From Gemmatimonadaceae bacterium (lineage in GTDB: Bacteria > Gemmatimonadota > Gemmatimonadetes > Gemmatimonadales > Gemmatimonadaceae): a stretch of 64,000 nucleotides of DNA. Positions 32,986 through 40,464 of this stretch are shown in pieces; the first letter of the stretch is position 1, and every line of letters begins with the position of its first letter. Made by a program: the position numbers and the translations under genes. The stretch lies in assembly GCA_019752115.1 (NCBI GenBank), contig JAIEMN010000045.1, positions 150,441-214,440 of the forward strand. The letters are read 5' to 3'. The notes under the pieces were generated by a model. The model was not told where the DNA came from and ran no database searches. It saw only the letters and a program-made list of their open reading frames with translations.

Positions 32986-33848
32986 GCGTCCCGCGGCGTG
33001 GACTTGCCCACGATGATGGTGATGTTGTCGCTGCCACCGCCGTCCAGCGCTTCCTGGAGCAGCTGCTCGGCGGCCTGCTTCGCGCTCGTCATCGTCGCGA
33101 GGATCTCGCCGATGCGCGCATCGGTGACGTGCTTGGTGAGGCCGTCCGAGCAGAGCAGGTGGCGGTTGTTCCAGTCGAACGCGTGCTTGGTCACCACCGG
33201 CATCGACTTGTCGGCGCCGATCGCGCTCGAGAGGACGTGGGCCAGCGGCGTGCGGGCGGCGTCGGCTTCGCTGAGCACGCCGCTTTCGACGAGATCCTGC
33301 GCCATCGTCTGGTCGCGCGTCATCTGCCGCAGCACGCCGTCGCGCCACACGTAATAGCGCGAATCGCCCACCTGCAGGAGGTAATACCACGGCCAGACGG
33401 CGAAATACATCGTGAGCGTGGTCGCCATGGTGCCGGCCACGCCGCGATCGTCGCGATGGGCCCGCACGGCCTCATGCGCGCGCTGCGCGGCCGCCTGAAG
33501 CAGTGCGGTGAATTCGCCCTGACCATCCGCCGAGCCGTAGTACGCGGTGAGGCTGCTTTCGACGTAGCGCATCGTGGCCTGCAGCGCGATGGCGCTCGCC
33601 TCGGCGCCGCCGACACCCCCGCCGACGCCATCGGCGATCATCGCCAGCAGCGCGAGCCGCTGCGGGTGGTCAGGCAGGCTCTCGCCATCATTGACGAGGT
33701 TGCTGCTGAGCACCTGCATGCGCTGATGGATGTTCGCGATCAGGAAGTGATCCTGATTTTCTCGTCGGACCTTTCCCGCGTGGGAGAGGCCACAGACGTC
33801 GATTTCGTCGTCACGCGGACGACGCGGTGGGTTCGGCAGCACGCTCAT
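32982..33848 (-). CDS. PP2C-family Ser/Thr protein phosphatase
   Basis: 288 residues from the ATG at 33848. PP2C metal-site motifs: GKVRRENQDHF (D33), MIADGVGGG (D73), QVGDSRYYVWRDG, LLCSDGLTKHV and GGSDNITIIVG. It is the catalytic domain alone, like PrpC/Stp, with no membrane or sensor part, so it should be cytoplasmic. It is the only phosphatase seen among nine kinases and may dephosphorylate several of them. The stop overlaps the GTG of K9. A long open frame continues upstream across the stress-protein gene but is only a shadow. Confidence 0.95.
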   Translation of the reverse strand: MSVLPNPPRRPRDDEIDVCGLSHAGKVRRENQDHFLIANIHQRMQVLSSNLVNDGESLPDHPQRLALLAMIADGVGGGVGGAEASAIALQATMRYVESSLTAYYGSADGQGEFTALLQAAAQRAHEAVRAHRDDRGVAGTMATTLTMYFAVWPWYYLLQVGDSRYYVWRDGVLRQMTRDQTMAQDLVESGVLSEADAARTPLAHVLSSAIGADKSMPVVTKHAFDWNNRHLLCSDGLTKHVTDARIGEILATMTSAKQAAEQLLQEALDGGGSDNITIIVGKSTPRDA

Positions 33849-33980
33849 GGCACCATCTTCAAAGACAGGATGGCCCAAACTGCAGACGGATACGGCGGGG
33901 GGAAAGCCCTCCCCTACACGGTGTGCAGACTTTCCTGCTTTCGCCGCCCGTCCCATAGCGGCATCGTGCAGCTCCCCCCC

Positions 33981-33987
33981 AAGGAGG
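33981..33987 (+). promoter_or_regulatory. Strong ribosome binding site of the universal stress gene
   Basis: AAGGAGG ends 5 bp before the ATG at 33993. It is one of the few near-perfect Shine-Dalgarno sequences in the window and fixes the start of the stress-protein gene inside a much longer open frame. Confidence 0.75.
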
Positions 33988-33992
33988 CGCAG

Positions 33993-35288
33993 ATGACCGC
34001 CACCACGACCCGCTCCGCGGAGTTCCTGAGTCGCTTCGACCCCGTCCTGACCCCGACCGGCCCGCTGCTCGTGGCCAGCGACGCGAGCCCGGCATCGGAT
34101 GCCGCATTCCCGATGGCTCGCGCCCTCGCGCTGCACACCGGCGCGAGTGTGCAGGTCATCAGTGCGCTCCGTCCAAATGCGATGCCGACGTACGCCTTCG
34201 ATGCCGTCCCCTATCCAGTGGTGCCCACGCCTGAGGTCCTCGAAGGGCGCGAGACGCTGGTGAAATCGCAGATGGCCCGCCTCGTGCCGGCGGCCGCGCC
34301 GTGGCCGGTGACGGTGCGCACCGGCGATCCGGTCCGTGAGATTCTCGACCTGGCCAAAGCGCATGACGCGCGACTCATCGTGGTCGGGCGCGGGCGGCAC
34401 GGCCTGCTCGAGCGCGTGCTCGGCGGTGAATCGGTGCTGCGCCTGCTGCAGCTGGGCGAGACGCCGGTGCTGGCGGTGGAGCGCACCCTCGAAGCGCTGC
34501 CCCGCCGCATCGTGATCGCCACCGACTTCAGCGTGTTCAGCATTTACGCCGCGCAGGTCGCGCTCGACCTCGTGGCGCCGGATGCCCACGTGGAGCTGGT
34601 GCACGTGGCGCCCACGCTCACCGACAGCGGGCCGGTGCTGCGCGATTTCGCTCGGGAGTATCGCGAGCAGGCGGCGGCGAGCTTCGCGCAACTGATAGAA
34701 CGACTCGCGCGGCCCGGGATGCAGTTCACCTCGCTGCTGCTCGACGGCAACGCGTCGACGCGGCTTGTGGACCATCTCACCGCCACCGAAGCCGACCTGA
34801 TGGTCACGGCGACCCACGGCTATGGCTTCCTGCGCCGCATGGTGCTGGGCAGCGTGGCGGCGGAACTTGTCCGCAGCGCTCCCTGCTCACTCCTCTGCGT
34901 GCCGGGCAGTGCGCGCACGCTGGCCGCCGCGCGGGCTCAGGCCACCGCCCTCAACGACTGCACCCGCGTGCTCTCGATGGAGCGGCTCGACGCGGAACTG
35001 TTCGAGCTGAGTGTGCGCAACACCGGGCGCGGCTGCACGGTGGAGGTGAGCCAGCGGGCCATCGGCATCAAGCCGCTCGGCCATCACCTCCCGCTGGTCG
35101 GGCTGTCGTTCGACGCGCAGTCCCGGGATCTCGCCCTGATGTTCGGCGCGTCCTCGCTCGAAGGCGCACACCTGTCGCACATCGTGCCGGGCGTGCTCAC
35201 CGTGGAGCTGGTGACGGACGGACATGGGCGCGATCAGGTGCTCAAGATCGCGCATGAGGGGGGGATGACGTTGGTAATGCTGGAGTGA
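33993..35288 (+). CDS. Double-domain universal stress protein with a C-terminal extra domain
   Basis: 431 residues from the ATG at 33993 after a strong ribosome site. First UspA domain about 20-160: PLLVASDASPASDAAFPMA, then IVVGRGRHGLLERVLGGESVLRLL. Second about 165-310: RRIVIATDFSVFSIYAAQVALDLV, then LMVTATHGYGFLRRMVLGSVAAELVRSAPCSLLCVP, with the G-2x-G-9x-G-S/N type ATP loop (GYGFLRRMVLGS). The last ~110 residues (TRVLSMERLDAELFELSVRNTGRGCTVEVSQRAIG...) form a beta-rich unit resembling DUF5335. Family knowledge: Usp proteins bind ATP and help survive stress. The DUF5335-like fusion is inferred. It is divergent from PP2C. Confidence 0.9.
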   Translation: MTATTTRSAEFLSRFDPVLTPTGPLLVASDASPASDAAFPMARALALHTGASVQVISALRPNAMPTYAFDAVPYPVVPTPEVLEGRETLVKSQMARLVPAAAPWPVTVRTGDPVREILDLAKAHDARLIVVGRGRHGLLERVLGGESVLRLLQLGETPVLAVERTLEALPRRIVIATDFSVFSIYAAQVALDLVAPDAHVELVHVAPTLTDSGPVLRDFAREYREQAAASFAQLIERLARPGMQFTSLLLDGNASTRLVDHLTATEADLMVTATHGYGFLRRMVLGSVAAELVRSAPCSLLCVPGSARTLAAARAQATALNDCTRVLSMERLDAELFELSVRNTGRGCTVEVSQRAIGIKPLGHHLPLVGLSFDAQSRDLALMFGASSLEGAHLSHIVPGVLTVELVTDGHGRDQVLKIAHEGGMTLVMLE

Positions 35289-35309
35289 TAGACCTAGTGG
35301 GCGGATAGC

Positions 35310-35413
35310 AACCCCTGAGAGCTCAGGCGGGAGGCATCAGGGGGGAGAGCTCAGGACTGCGGCAGTCCTGAGCTCTCCCCCCTGACGTTCTGCCCCCTGA
35401 ACTCTCGGGGGTT
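35310..35413. repeat. Family A nested palindrome, copy 1
   Basis: Between the convergent usp and dnaJ-PilZ genes. The inner arms 35337-35360 and 35362-35385 are perfect over 24 bp around a single G (core AGAGCTCAGGACTGC / GCAGTCCTGAGCTCT). An outer imperfect pair, AACCCCTGAGAGCTCAGG with CCTGAACTCTCGGGGGTT, encloses it. A related copy lies at 60814-60920. The position after gene ends suggests a terminator-like or REP/MITE-like element. Confidence 0.85.
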
Positions 35414-35429
35414 CCTCACCACGCACCAC

Positions 35430-36140
35430 TCACGCCGTGGTATAGACAAACCCACCTTTCGCCGCAAACCGCACCGTCACAAACGCCCCCTGCGCGACAT
35501 AGATATTGCCGCTCCGTTCGCAGCGGATCACATCGACCACCGCGTCGAACGCGGCGGCGGTGAGACGGATGCGCGAGCGCGGGACGAGCGGCGCGCCGGA
35601 GAAGAAGCTCACGCCTTCGAGCGACAGATTGCGGAGGCGGATGTCGATCGCGTCGCCTTGCCACTGGAGCTTCATCGTGCCCCAGTCGGCGCGGGATACG
35701 CGCGGGAGCCGGCGGCGGTCGTCGCCCGACGGTCCGGCAGTGGGGGCCGCCGGGCGCACGCGGGTGAGGGGGACCTCACAGCGCAGGCAGGCGAGCTCGC
35801 TGACGGGATTGCCGCCGCCGCAGAAGGGGCAGGTGCGGACATTCGGCGCACTGGCCGGCGGCGTGTCCCGACGGGGCGGTGGCGGCGGCGCCGCCGAGCC
35901 GCGGGCTTCGGCGCCGGTGCGCGGCTTATGGCCGGCGCGGGCGCGCTTTTCATCGTACGCGGCGCGGCGGACGGGGTCGCCCAGCACGGCCCACGCTTCG
36001 TTCAGCAGGACGGCCTGATCATGGTCGCCCCCCTGATCGGGGTGATGCTTGACCATGAGCGCCCGATACGCCGCCCGCACGACCTCGGCGGGGGCATCCG
36101 GCTGCACATGCAGCACGCGGTAGTAATTCCGGCGGTTCAC
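35430..36140 (-). CDS. DnaJ-domain / zinc-ribbon / PilZ fusion protein
   Basis: 236 residues from a GTG at 36140. Residues 4-65 are a J domain (NYYRVLHVQPDAPAEVVRAAYR, HPD at 33-35, LLNEAWAVLGDPVRRAAYDE). After a Pro-rich linker, C103-x2-C106 and C117-x2-C120 form a zinc ribbon. The C-terminal 90 residues look like PilZ: RRRLPRVSRADW supplies the Arg-rich entry and RNLSLEGVSFF is the N-x-S-x-x-G form of the c-di-GMP motif. The role suggested by the domains is c-di-GMP-dependent recruitment of DnaK to a target, but that is inference. No dnaK or grpE is nearby. Confidence 0.85.
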   Translation of the reverse strand: MNRRNYYRVLHVQPDAPAEVVRAAYRALMVKHHPDQGGDHDQAVLLNEAWAVLGDPVRRAAYDEKRARAGHKPRTGAEARGSAAPPPPPRRDTPPASAPNVRTCPFCGGGNPVSELACLRCEVPLTRVRPAAPTAGPSGDDRRRLPRVSRADWGTMKLQWQGDAIDIRLRNLSLEGVSFFSGAPLVPRSRIRLTAAAFDAVVDVIRCERSGNIYVAQGAFVTVRFAAKGGFVYTTA

Positions 36141-36204
36141 GTGAGAATAGACGCGCCGGACGGGACCAACGGCACGAAGCGGTCGCCGCTAGCCTGAACG
36201 GCCC

Positions 36205-36429
36205 TTAATCCAGCCGGGCGCGCTTGCTGCCGTGGAACGCCTGGGACCGGACGTTGGCCATGATGCGCTCCATGTCCTCCTCATAGCGCGCCCGTTCCTC
36301 GGGCGACCAGAGCTCGACATTGGCGGCGGCCCGAATGGAGGCCAGCATCTCATCGACCAGCTCGCGGAGCCGCGGGTTATGGCGCCGCTCCGGCCCGGTG
36401 TGGGATTGGTGGGAGGGGGTGTGAGGCAT
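36205..36429 (-). CDS. Small hypothetical protein
   Basis: 74 residues from the ATG at 36429. It has a His/Pro/Thr-rich start (MPHTPSHQSHTGPERR), a helical middle RLRELVDEMLASIRAAANVELWSPEERARYEEDMERIMANVRSQAF and a basic end. No signal peptide, membrane helix or known motif. The amphipathic helices and normal codon use favour a real gene. It is separated from ccoS by a long palindromic repeat. I do not recognise the family. Confidence 0.55.
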   Translation of the reverse strand: MPHTPSHQSHTGPERRHNPRLRELVDEMLASIRAAANVELWSPEERARYEEDMERIMANVRSQAFHGSKRARLD

Positions 36430-36491
36430 GGTACAAAGTTGGCGGCTCGGCCCGCGGGGACAACTGGCGGCGGCGGGCTCATCCGCAGGCA

Positions 36492-36573
36492 AACCCACAA
36501 CCCAGAACCAAAAGCCCGAAACCCTTAACTGATCAGTTTTGGGTTTCGGGCTTTTGGTTCTGGGTTGTGGGTT
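36492..36573. repeat. Family B palindrome, copy 1 (downstream of the cco operon)
   Basis: Arms of 33 bp (36492-36524 and 36541-36573) are perfect complements, made of ACCC/GGGT-type words such as GGGTTTCGGGCTTTTGG. The loop holds the 12-bp palindrome AACTGATCAGTT, so only a TT/TT bubble breaks an 82-bp palindrome. It lies 22 bp beyond the ccoS stop and could stop the cco transcript. A degenerate copy is at 45045 and a half copy at 48962. Confidence 0.88.
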
Positions 36574-36594
36574 GGGTTGTGGGTTTTTGGTGTC

Positions 36595-36738
36595 CTAGCG
36601 GTCGGAATCGTGCAGCATCCTCACCGCCGGCGTCTCCAGATCATCCATCTGGCCGCTCCGGGCGCTCCAGACGAACGCGGCGACGGCGCCGCCCACGATG
36701 AGCAGGGCGAGGGGGAGCACGATGAAGATCACGCTCAT
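36595..36738 (-). CDS. ccoS: CcoS, cbb3 oxidase assembly protein
   Basis: 47 residues: an N-terminal membrane helix (MSVIFIVLPLALLIVGGAVA) and the short cytoplasmic tail FVWSARSGQMDDLETPAVRML. The QMDDLETPA motif is typical of CcoS/FixS. Family knowledge: CcoS is needed to place cofactors (heme b and copper) in the CcoN subunit. The start overlaps the ccoI stop (ATGA). It is the last gene of the operon, followed by the family B palindrome. Confidence 0.92.
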   Translation of the reverse strand: MSVIFIVLPLALLIVGGAVAAFVWSARSGQMDDLETPAVRMLHDSDR

Positions 36739-39215
36739 GCGGCACCTCCGGCGCGCGAGGTCGGGCGCGCAAACGTGTGGCCGTACCAGGAGCCGAGTAC
36801 GACGGTGATGGAGCTGGTGGGCATCAGGATGGCGGCGATGAGCGGCGTGAGGACGCCGAAGACCGCCATGCCGGCCCCCAGGAGATTGTACGCGACCGAG
36901 AAGGCGATGTTGCGGCGGATGACGCGCATCGTACGCCGCGCGCCCTCGGTGAGCTCCACGAGCGCGGACAGTCCCGGGCGCGTGAGATAGATGTCGGCCG
37001 TGGCGAGGCAGGCTTCGGCGCCGCCGTGGACGCCGATGCCGACATGCGCCGCCGCGATGGCCGCGGCGTCATTCACGCCGTCGCCGACCATCACCACCGT
37101 CCCCTGCTGCTTCGCGCGCTCGATGAACGCGAGCTTGTCTTCGGGGGAAGCAGCACCGATGGCGTCTTGCGCGGCAAACCCGAGCGCCCGACCCACCGAT
37201 GCCACCACATCGGGAGTGTCCCCACTCAGCATCACGGTCCGCCACCCGCGTGCCCGCAACTGCTGGAGCGACCTGGCGGCGTCTTCACGCACACGATCGC
37301 CCATCCCCGCTACTGCAACGAGCACGCCATCGACGCTGACATGCACCGGCGTCAGCGTCCGGTCCACCGCGTCGAGCGACGCGCCAATCAGGGGATCGAC
37401 CTGGGATGTGCCGTCGGCCACAAAACGCGGAGAGCCGATGCGCACCACCCGCCCGTCGATCTCCCCCTCAAGGCCACCCCCCGCCACGTGGCGCGACGCG
37501 GTCACCACCGGGACCGGTAGCCCCGCCCACGCGCGGCGGAAGCCATCGGCCAACGGATGCGACGACCCTTCCTCGAGCGCGAGGACCAGCGGCTTCACCC
37601 ACTCGGCGCCCTGCCACGCCACCAGTGCGGTGCGTCCCTCGGTGATGGTCCCGGTCTTGTCGAGCACCAGCGTCCCCGGCGTCGCGAGCAGCTCGAGGGC
37701 ATCGCCGCCCTTGATGAGCATGCCGTTGCCGGCGGCGCGTCCCACGGCGACCGTGATCGCGAGCGGCGTGGCGAGCGCCAGCGCGCACGGACAGGTCACG
37801 ATGAGCAGCGCGATGGCGTCATCGAGCGCATGGTGCGCAACGCTCGGCGACAGCTGCGCCTTGATCACGAACGTCAGCGCTGCCGCGACCAGCACGATCG
37901 CGGTAAAGATCCCGGCGAGCCGGTTGGCGTACTGCACGATGGGCGCGCGGCGCTGGGCGCTCTCTTCCACCTGACGCAGCAGCTTCGCAATGCGGCTCGT
38001 CTCGCCGGCCTGCTCCACGCGCACCCGCACCGGCGCTTCCACGTTGAGCGTGCCGGCAAAGACCGTGGCGCCTTCGCTCACGCTCGTGGGGCGCGATTCG
38101 CCGGTGAGCAGCGCGGCATTCACACTCGAATGCCCACGCACGATGACGCCATCGGCGGCGAACGTGTCGCCAGCTCGTACATCGAGCGTCATCCCGGGGA
38201 GCAGCGCCTCGGCGGGGATCTCCCGTACCTGCTCCCCGTCGGCAATGCGGGCCGTGCTCGGCGCGATCGCGTGCAGCAGCTCCGCGGCGTCGGCCGCCAG
38301 TCGCTGGCCCCGCTGCTGCAGGAAGCGGCCCACGAGCAGCGCAAAGATGAGAATGGCCAGCCCGTCGAAGTAGACCGGGCCGGTGCCGGTCACCGTGTTG
38401 ATGGCGCCGCGCACGAACCCCGCCGCCAGCGCGATGGCGATGGGGAGATCCATGTGCAACGACTTCGTCCGCACCGAGGCCAGTGCGCCGGTGAAGAACA
38501 CGCGCCCCGGCCACCAGAAGCTCGGCACGATGAGCGCAAAGCTGATCCAGCGGAAGAAGTGCGTGTACTGCGCCTCCATCGTGTTCACTTCGCCCGAATA
38601 GAGCGCTAGCGCGGCCAGCATCACATTGATCGCGATGGCGCCGGCGATCCCGATGCGTACCAGCATCGCCCGGTCTTCCTTGCGCCGCATCTCCGTGCGC
38701 GCCACACCGCGGAAGGGGTGCGGCGGATAGCCCAGCGTATCGAGCGCGCGCGCAATCGCCGAGAGCGGCACCACGGCCGGATCCCACTCCACCGCGGCGA
38801 GCGAGCGGCGCACATCGAGCTCGGCGCGGGCCACGCCGGCCTGCAGCAGCGGCACGCGTTCGACGAGCCACACGCAACTCGCGCAGTGCACGCCTTCGAG
38901 ATAGAGCTCGGTGCGTGCGAGGCCGTTGGGCAGCGCCTGCACGTACAGCGCACTGAACGCCGGGTGATCGAACTCCTCATACGAGCGGCCGGTGGCGCGC
39001 ACCGGCGCTTCCCGACGTTCAGCGAAGCCGTAGTAGCTGTCGAGTCCGTGCTCGTGCAGAATGGCAAACGCCGTGTGGCAGCCGGTGCAGCAGAATTGCC
39101 GCTCGGCGCCGTGTTCTACGAGTCCGGGCGGCACGGCCAGGCCGCAGTGGGCGCAGGCGACGTCGGCGGGTGCGGCGACCGCCGGCGTCGCGAGTCGCAT
39201 CGCCTCAGTGCTCAT
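36735..39215 (-). CDS. ccoI: CcoI/FixI copper-transporting P-type ATPase
   Basis: 826 residues. A Cys-rich N-terminal cluster (CAHCGLAVPP...RQFCCTGCHTAF) precedes a heavy-metal-associated domain with VHCASCVWLVERV. P1B ATPase motifs follow: MLIKGGDALELL, the CPCALALATP membrane metal site, phosphorylation DKTGT and MVGDGVNDAAAIAAAHVGIGV. The N-terminal layout is that of CcoI/FixI rather than CopA. Family knowledge: it supplies copper for the CuB centre of cbb3 oxidase. It overlaps both neighbours (11 bp with the TauE/SafE-like gene, 4 bp with ccoS). Confidence 0.94.
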   Translation of the reverse strand: MSTEAMRLATPAVAAPADVACAHCGLAVPPGLVEHGAERQFCCTGCHTAFAILHEHGLDSYYGFAERREAPVRATGRSYEEFDHPAFSALYVQALPNGLARTELYLEGVHCASCVWLVERVPLLQAGVARAELDVRRSLAAVEWDPAVVPLSAIARALDTLGYPPHPFRGVARTEMRRKEDRAMLVRIGIAGAIAINVMLAALALYSGEVNTMEAQYTHFFRWISFALIVPSFWWPGRVFFTGALASVRTKSLHMDLPIAIALAAGFVRGAINTVTGTGPVYFDGLAILIFALLVGRFLQQRGQRLAADAAELLHAIAPSTARIADGEQVREIPAEALLPGMTLDVRAGDTFAADGVIVRGHSSVNAALLTGESRPTSVSEGATVFAGTLNVEAPVRVRVEQAGETSRIAKLLRQVEESAQRRAPIVQYANRLAGIFTAIVLVAAALTFVIKAQLSPSVAHHALDDAIALLIVTCPCALALATPLAITVAVGRAAGNGMLIKGGDALELLATPGTLVLDKTGTITEGRTALVAWQGAEWVKPLVLALEEGSSHPLADGFRRAWAGLPVPVVTASRHVAGGGLEGEIDGRVVRIGSPRFVADGTSQVDPLIGASLDAVDRTLTPVHVSVDGVLVAVAGMGDRVREDAARSLQQLRARGWRTVMLSGDTPDVVASVGRALGFAAQDAIGAASPEDKLAFIERAKQQGTVVMVGDGVNDAAAIAAAHVGIGVHGGAEACLATADIYLTRPGLSALVELTEGARRTMRVIRRNIAFSVAYNLLGAGMAVFGVLTPLIAAILMPTSSITVVLGSWYGHTFARPTSRAGGAA

Positions 39216-39942
39216 GGTGCATCGCCTCCTGCGCCATCAGGTGCGACGCGTGATCGGCCGCCGTGGTGAGATGTCCGGACATCGAGAGCAGGCCCATGAT
39301 GAGCACCACCACCGCACTGAAGGCGGGGAGGCGGCGGCGGAACGGGGCCAGCAGCTTTTGCGCTCCGACGCCCACGGCGAGCAGGGCGGGGACCGTGCCG
39401 AGCCAGAAGATGGCCATCGTGGCGATTGCCGTGCGCACGCTGCCGGTGCCGCCGGCGGTGGCCACGAACACGTACAGCCAGCCGCACGGGAGCAGGGTGG
39501 TGAAGAGGCCGGTCATTCCGGCGCGCACGCTCATGGGTTGCGAGCGGACGGCCTGCAGCACGCGGCCCAGCGCCCGCTGCCAGGCCTCGGGCGCGGCGGG
39601 CGCCCCCACGGCAAAGCGCCCGACCGCGACGCCGCGCTGCGCCGCGATGGTGCTGAGCGCCCAGCCAACCATGAGCACACCGGCCACGATCGCGGCGGCG
39701 TGGCTCACGCCCACGAGCGCACCCGCCTGCGCGACCTGGGCGCCCACCAGGCCGGCAACGGCACCCAGCGTGAGATACGACGTCAGCCGACCGGCGTGAT
39801 ACATCGCATGCGCCCGGAGCGCGGCGGCTTCGGTACCGGGAGACGATCCGGTATAGAAGCAGACGAAACCGCCGCACATGCCGGCGCAGTGCACACTGCC
39901 GACCAGACTGGCGACCAGCACGCCGGCAGTGGTGGTGATCAT
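39205..39942 (-). CDS. Sulfite exporter TauE/SafE-like membrane protein of the cco operon
   Basis: 245 residues from the ATG at 39942, which overlaps the fixH stop (ATGA). Six or so hydrophobic helices. Motifs SLVGSVHCAGMCGGFVCFY near the N-terminus and TTLLPCGWLYVFVATAGGTGS in the middle are typical of the DsbD-like/TauE-SafE proteins found in cco gene clusters. The paired Cys (HCAGMCGG, LPCGW) suggest metal or thiol handling. Its likely role is in copper delivery or maturation of the oxidase, inferred from context; the family is not biochemically settled. The C-terminus is His-rich (MHHEH). Confidence 0.85.
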   Translation of the reverse strand: MITTTAGVLVASLVGSVHCAGMCGGFVCFYTGSSPGTEAAALRAHAMYHAGRLTSYLTLGAVAGLVGAQVAQAGALVGVSHAAAIVAGVLMVGWALSTIAAQRGVAVGRFAVGAPAAPEAWQRALGRVLQAVRSQPMSVRAGMTGLFTTLLPCGWLYVFVATAGGTGSVRTAIATMAIFWLGTVPALLAVGVGAQKLLAPFRRRLPAFSAVVVLIMGLLSMSGHLTTAADHASHLMAQEAMHHEH

Positions 39943-40457
39943 TGCAGCGAACCCGCGGAGTTGGCCGGCGACGCGGCCACTTCGCGCACGGCGGTGACGC
40001 GCGTGCTCGACGAGAACTTCGCTCCGTCGCGCGTGGCGTCGACCCGTACCTCCCACTCGCCGCTGTGCGCGATCGGGAGCGCGGCGGTGTACAGCCCGGG
40101 CTGTGATTCGGTCAGTACCGCCGTGAGCGTGTCGTTCGCGCGCGCGTTGAAGCGCGTCATGATGGCGACGTGGGCTCCCGTAAGCGGCACCGCCTGCGCA
40201 TCCCGCAGGGTGACGGTGAGCTGCGTGGCCTTCCCGTTGCCGATCGGCGCGAACTGCGTGCCGACGATCCAGCCGAGCGTGGCGTTGGTCCGCTGCTGGG
40301 CCATGGTGGAGTCGTAGTTCACCGCCTTCTTGTAGTAGTCGGGCTCGATCGCAAACGACGGATCGTTGTTGGCGACCTTCATCACCCAGAGATTCGCGGC
40401 GACCGTGAGGCCAAGGATGACGCTGACACCAACCGGCCATGCCATGCCTGGTTTCAT
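39939..40457 (-). CDS. fixH: FixH/CcoH-family cbb3 oxidase assembly protein
   Basis: 172 residues. One N-terminal membrane helix (WPVGVSVILGLTVAANLWV), then VANNDPSFAIEPDYYKKAVNYDSTMAQQRTN, the D-x-Y-K-K region typical of FixH. A periplasmic beta-sandwich (LTVTLRDAQAVPLTGAHVAIM...GLYTAALPIAHSGEWEVRVDATRDG) completes it. Family knowledge: it helps assemble or stabilise cbb3 oxidase together with CcoI and CcoG. It lies 7 bp after ccoG and overlaps the next gene by 4 bp. Confidence 0.9.
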   Translation of the reverse strand: MKPGMAWPVGVSVILGLTVAANLWVMKVANNDPSFAIEPDYYKKAVNYDSTMAQQRTNATLGWIVGTQFAPIGNGKATQLTVTLRDAQAVPLTGAHVAIMTRFNARANDTLTAVLTESQPGLYTAALPIAHSGEWEVRVDATRDGAKFSSSTRVTAVREVAASPANSAGSLQ

Positions 40458-40464
40458 GGGGTGC

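Noticed and set aside
32982..34817. 611-residue minus-strand open frame across the stress-protein gene
   Set aside because: Only the last 288 residues are PP2C. The upstream part is Arg/His-rich shadow of the well-supported usp gene on the other strand.
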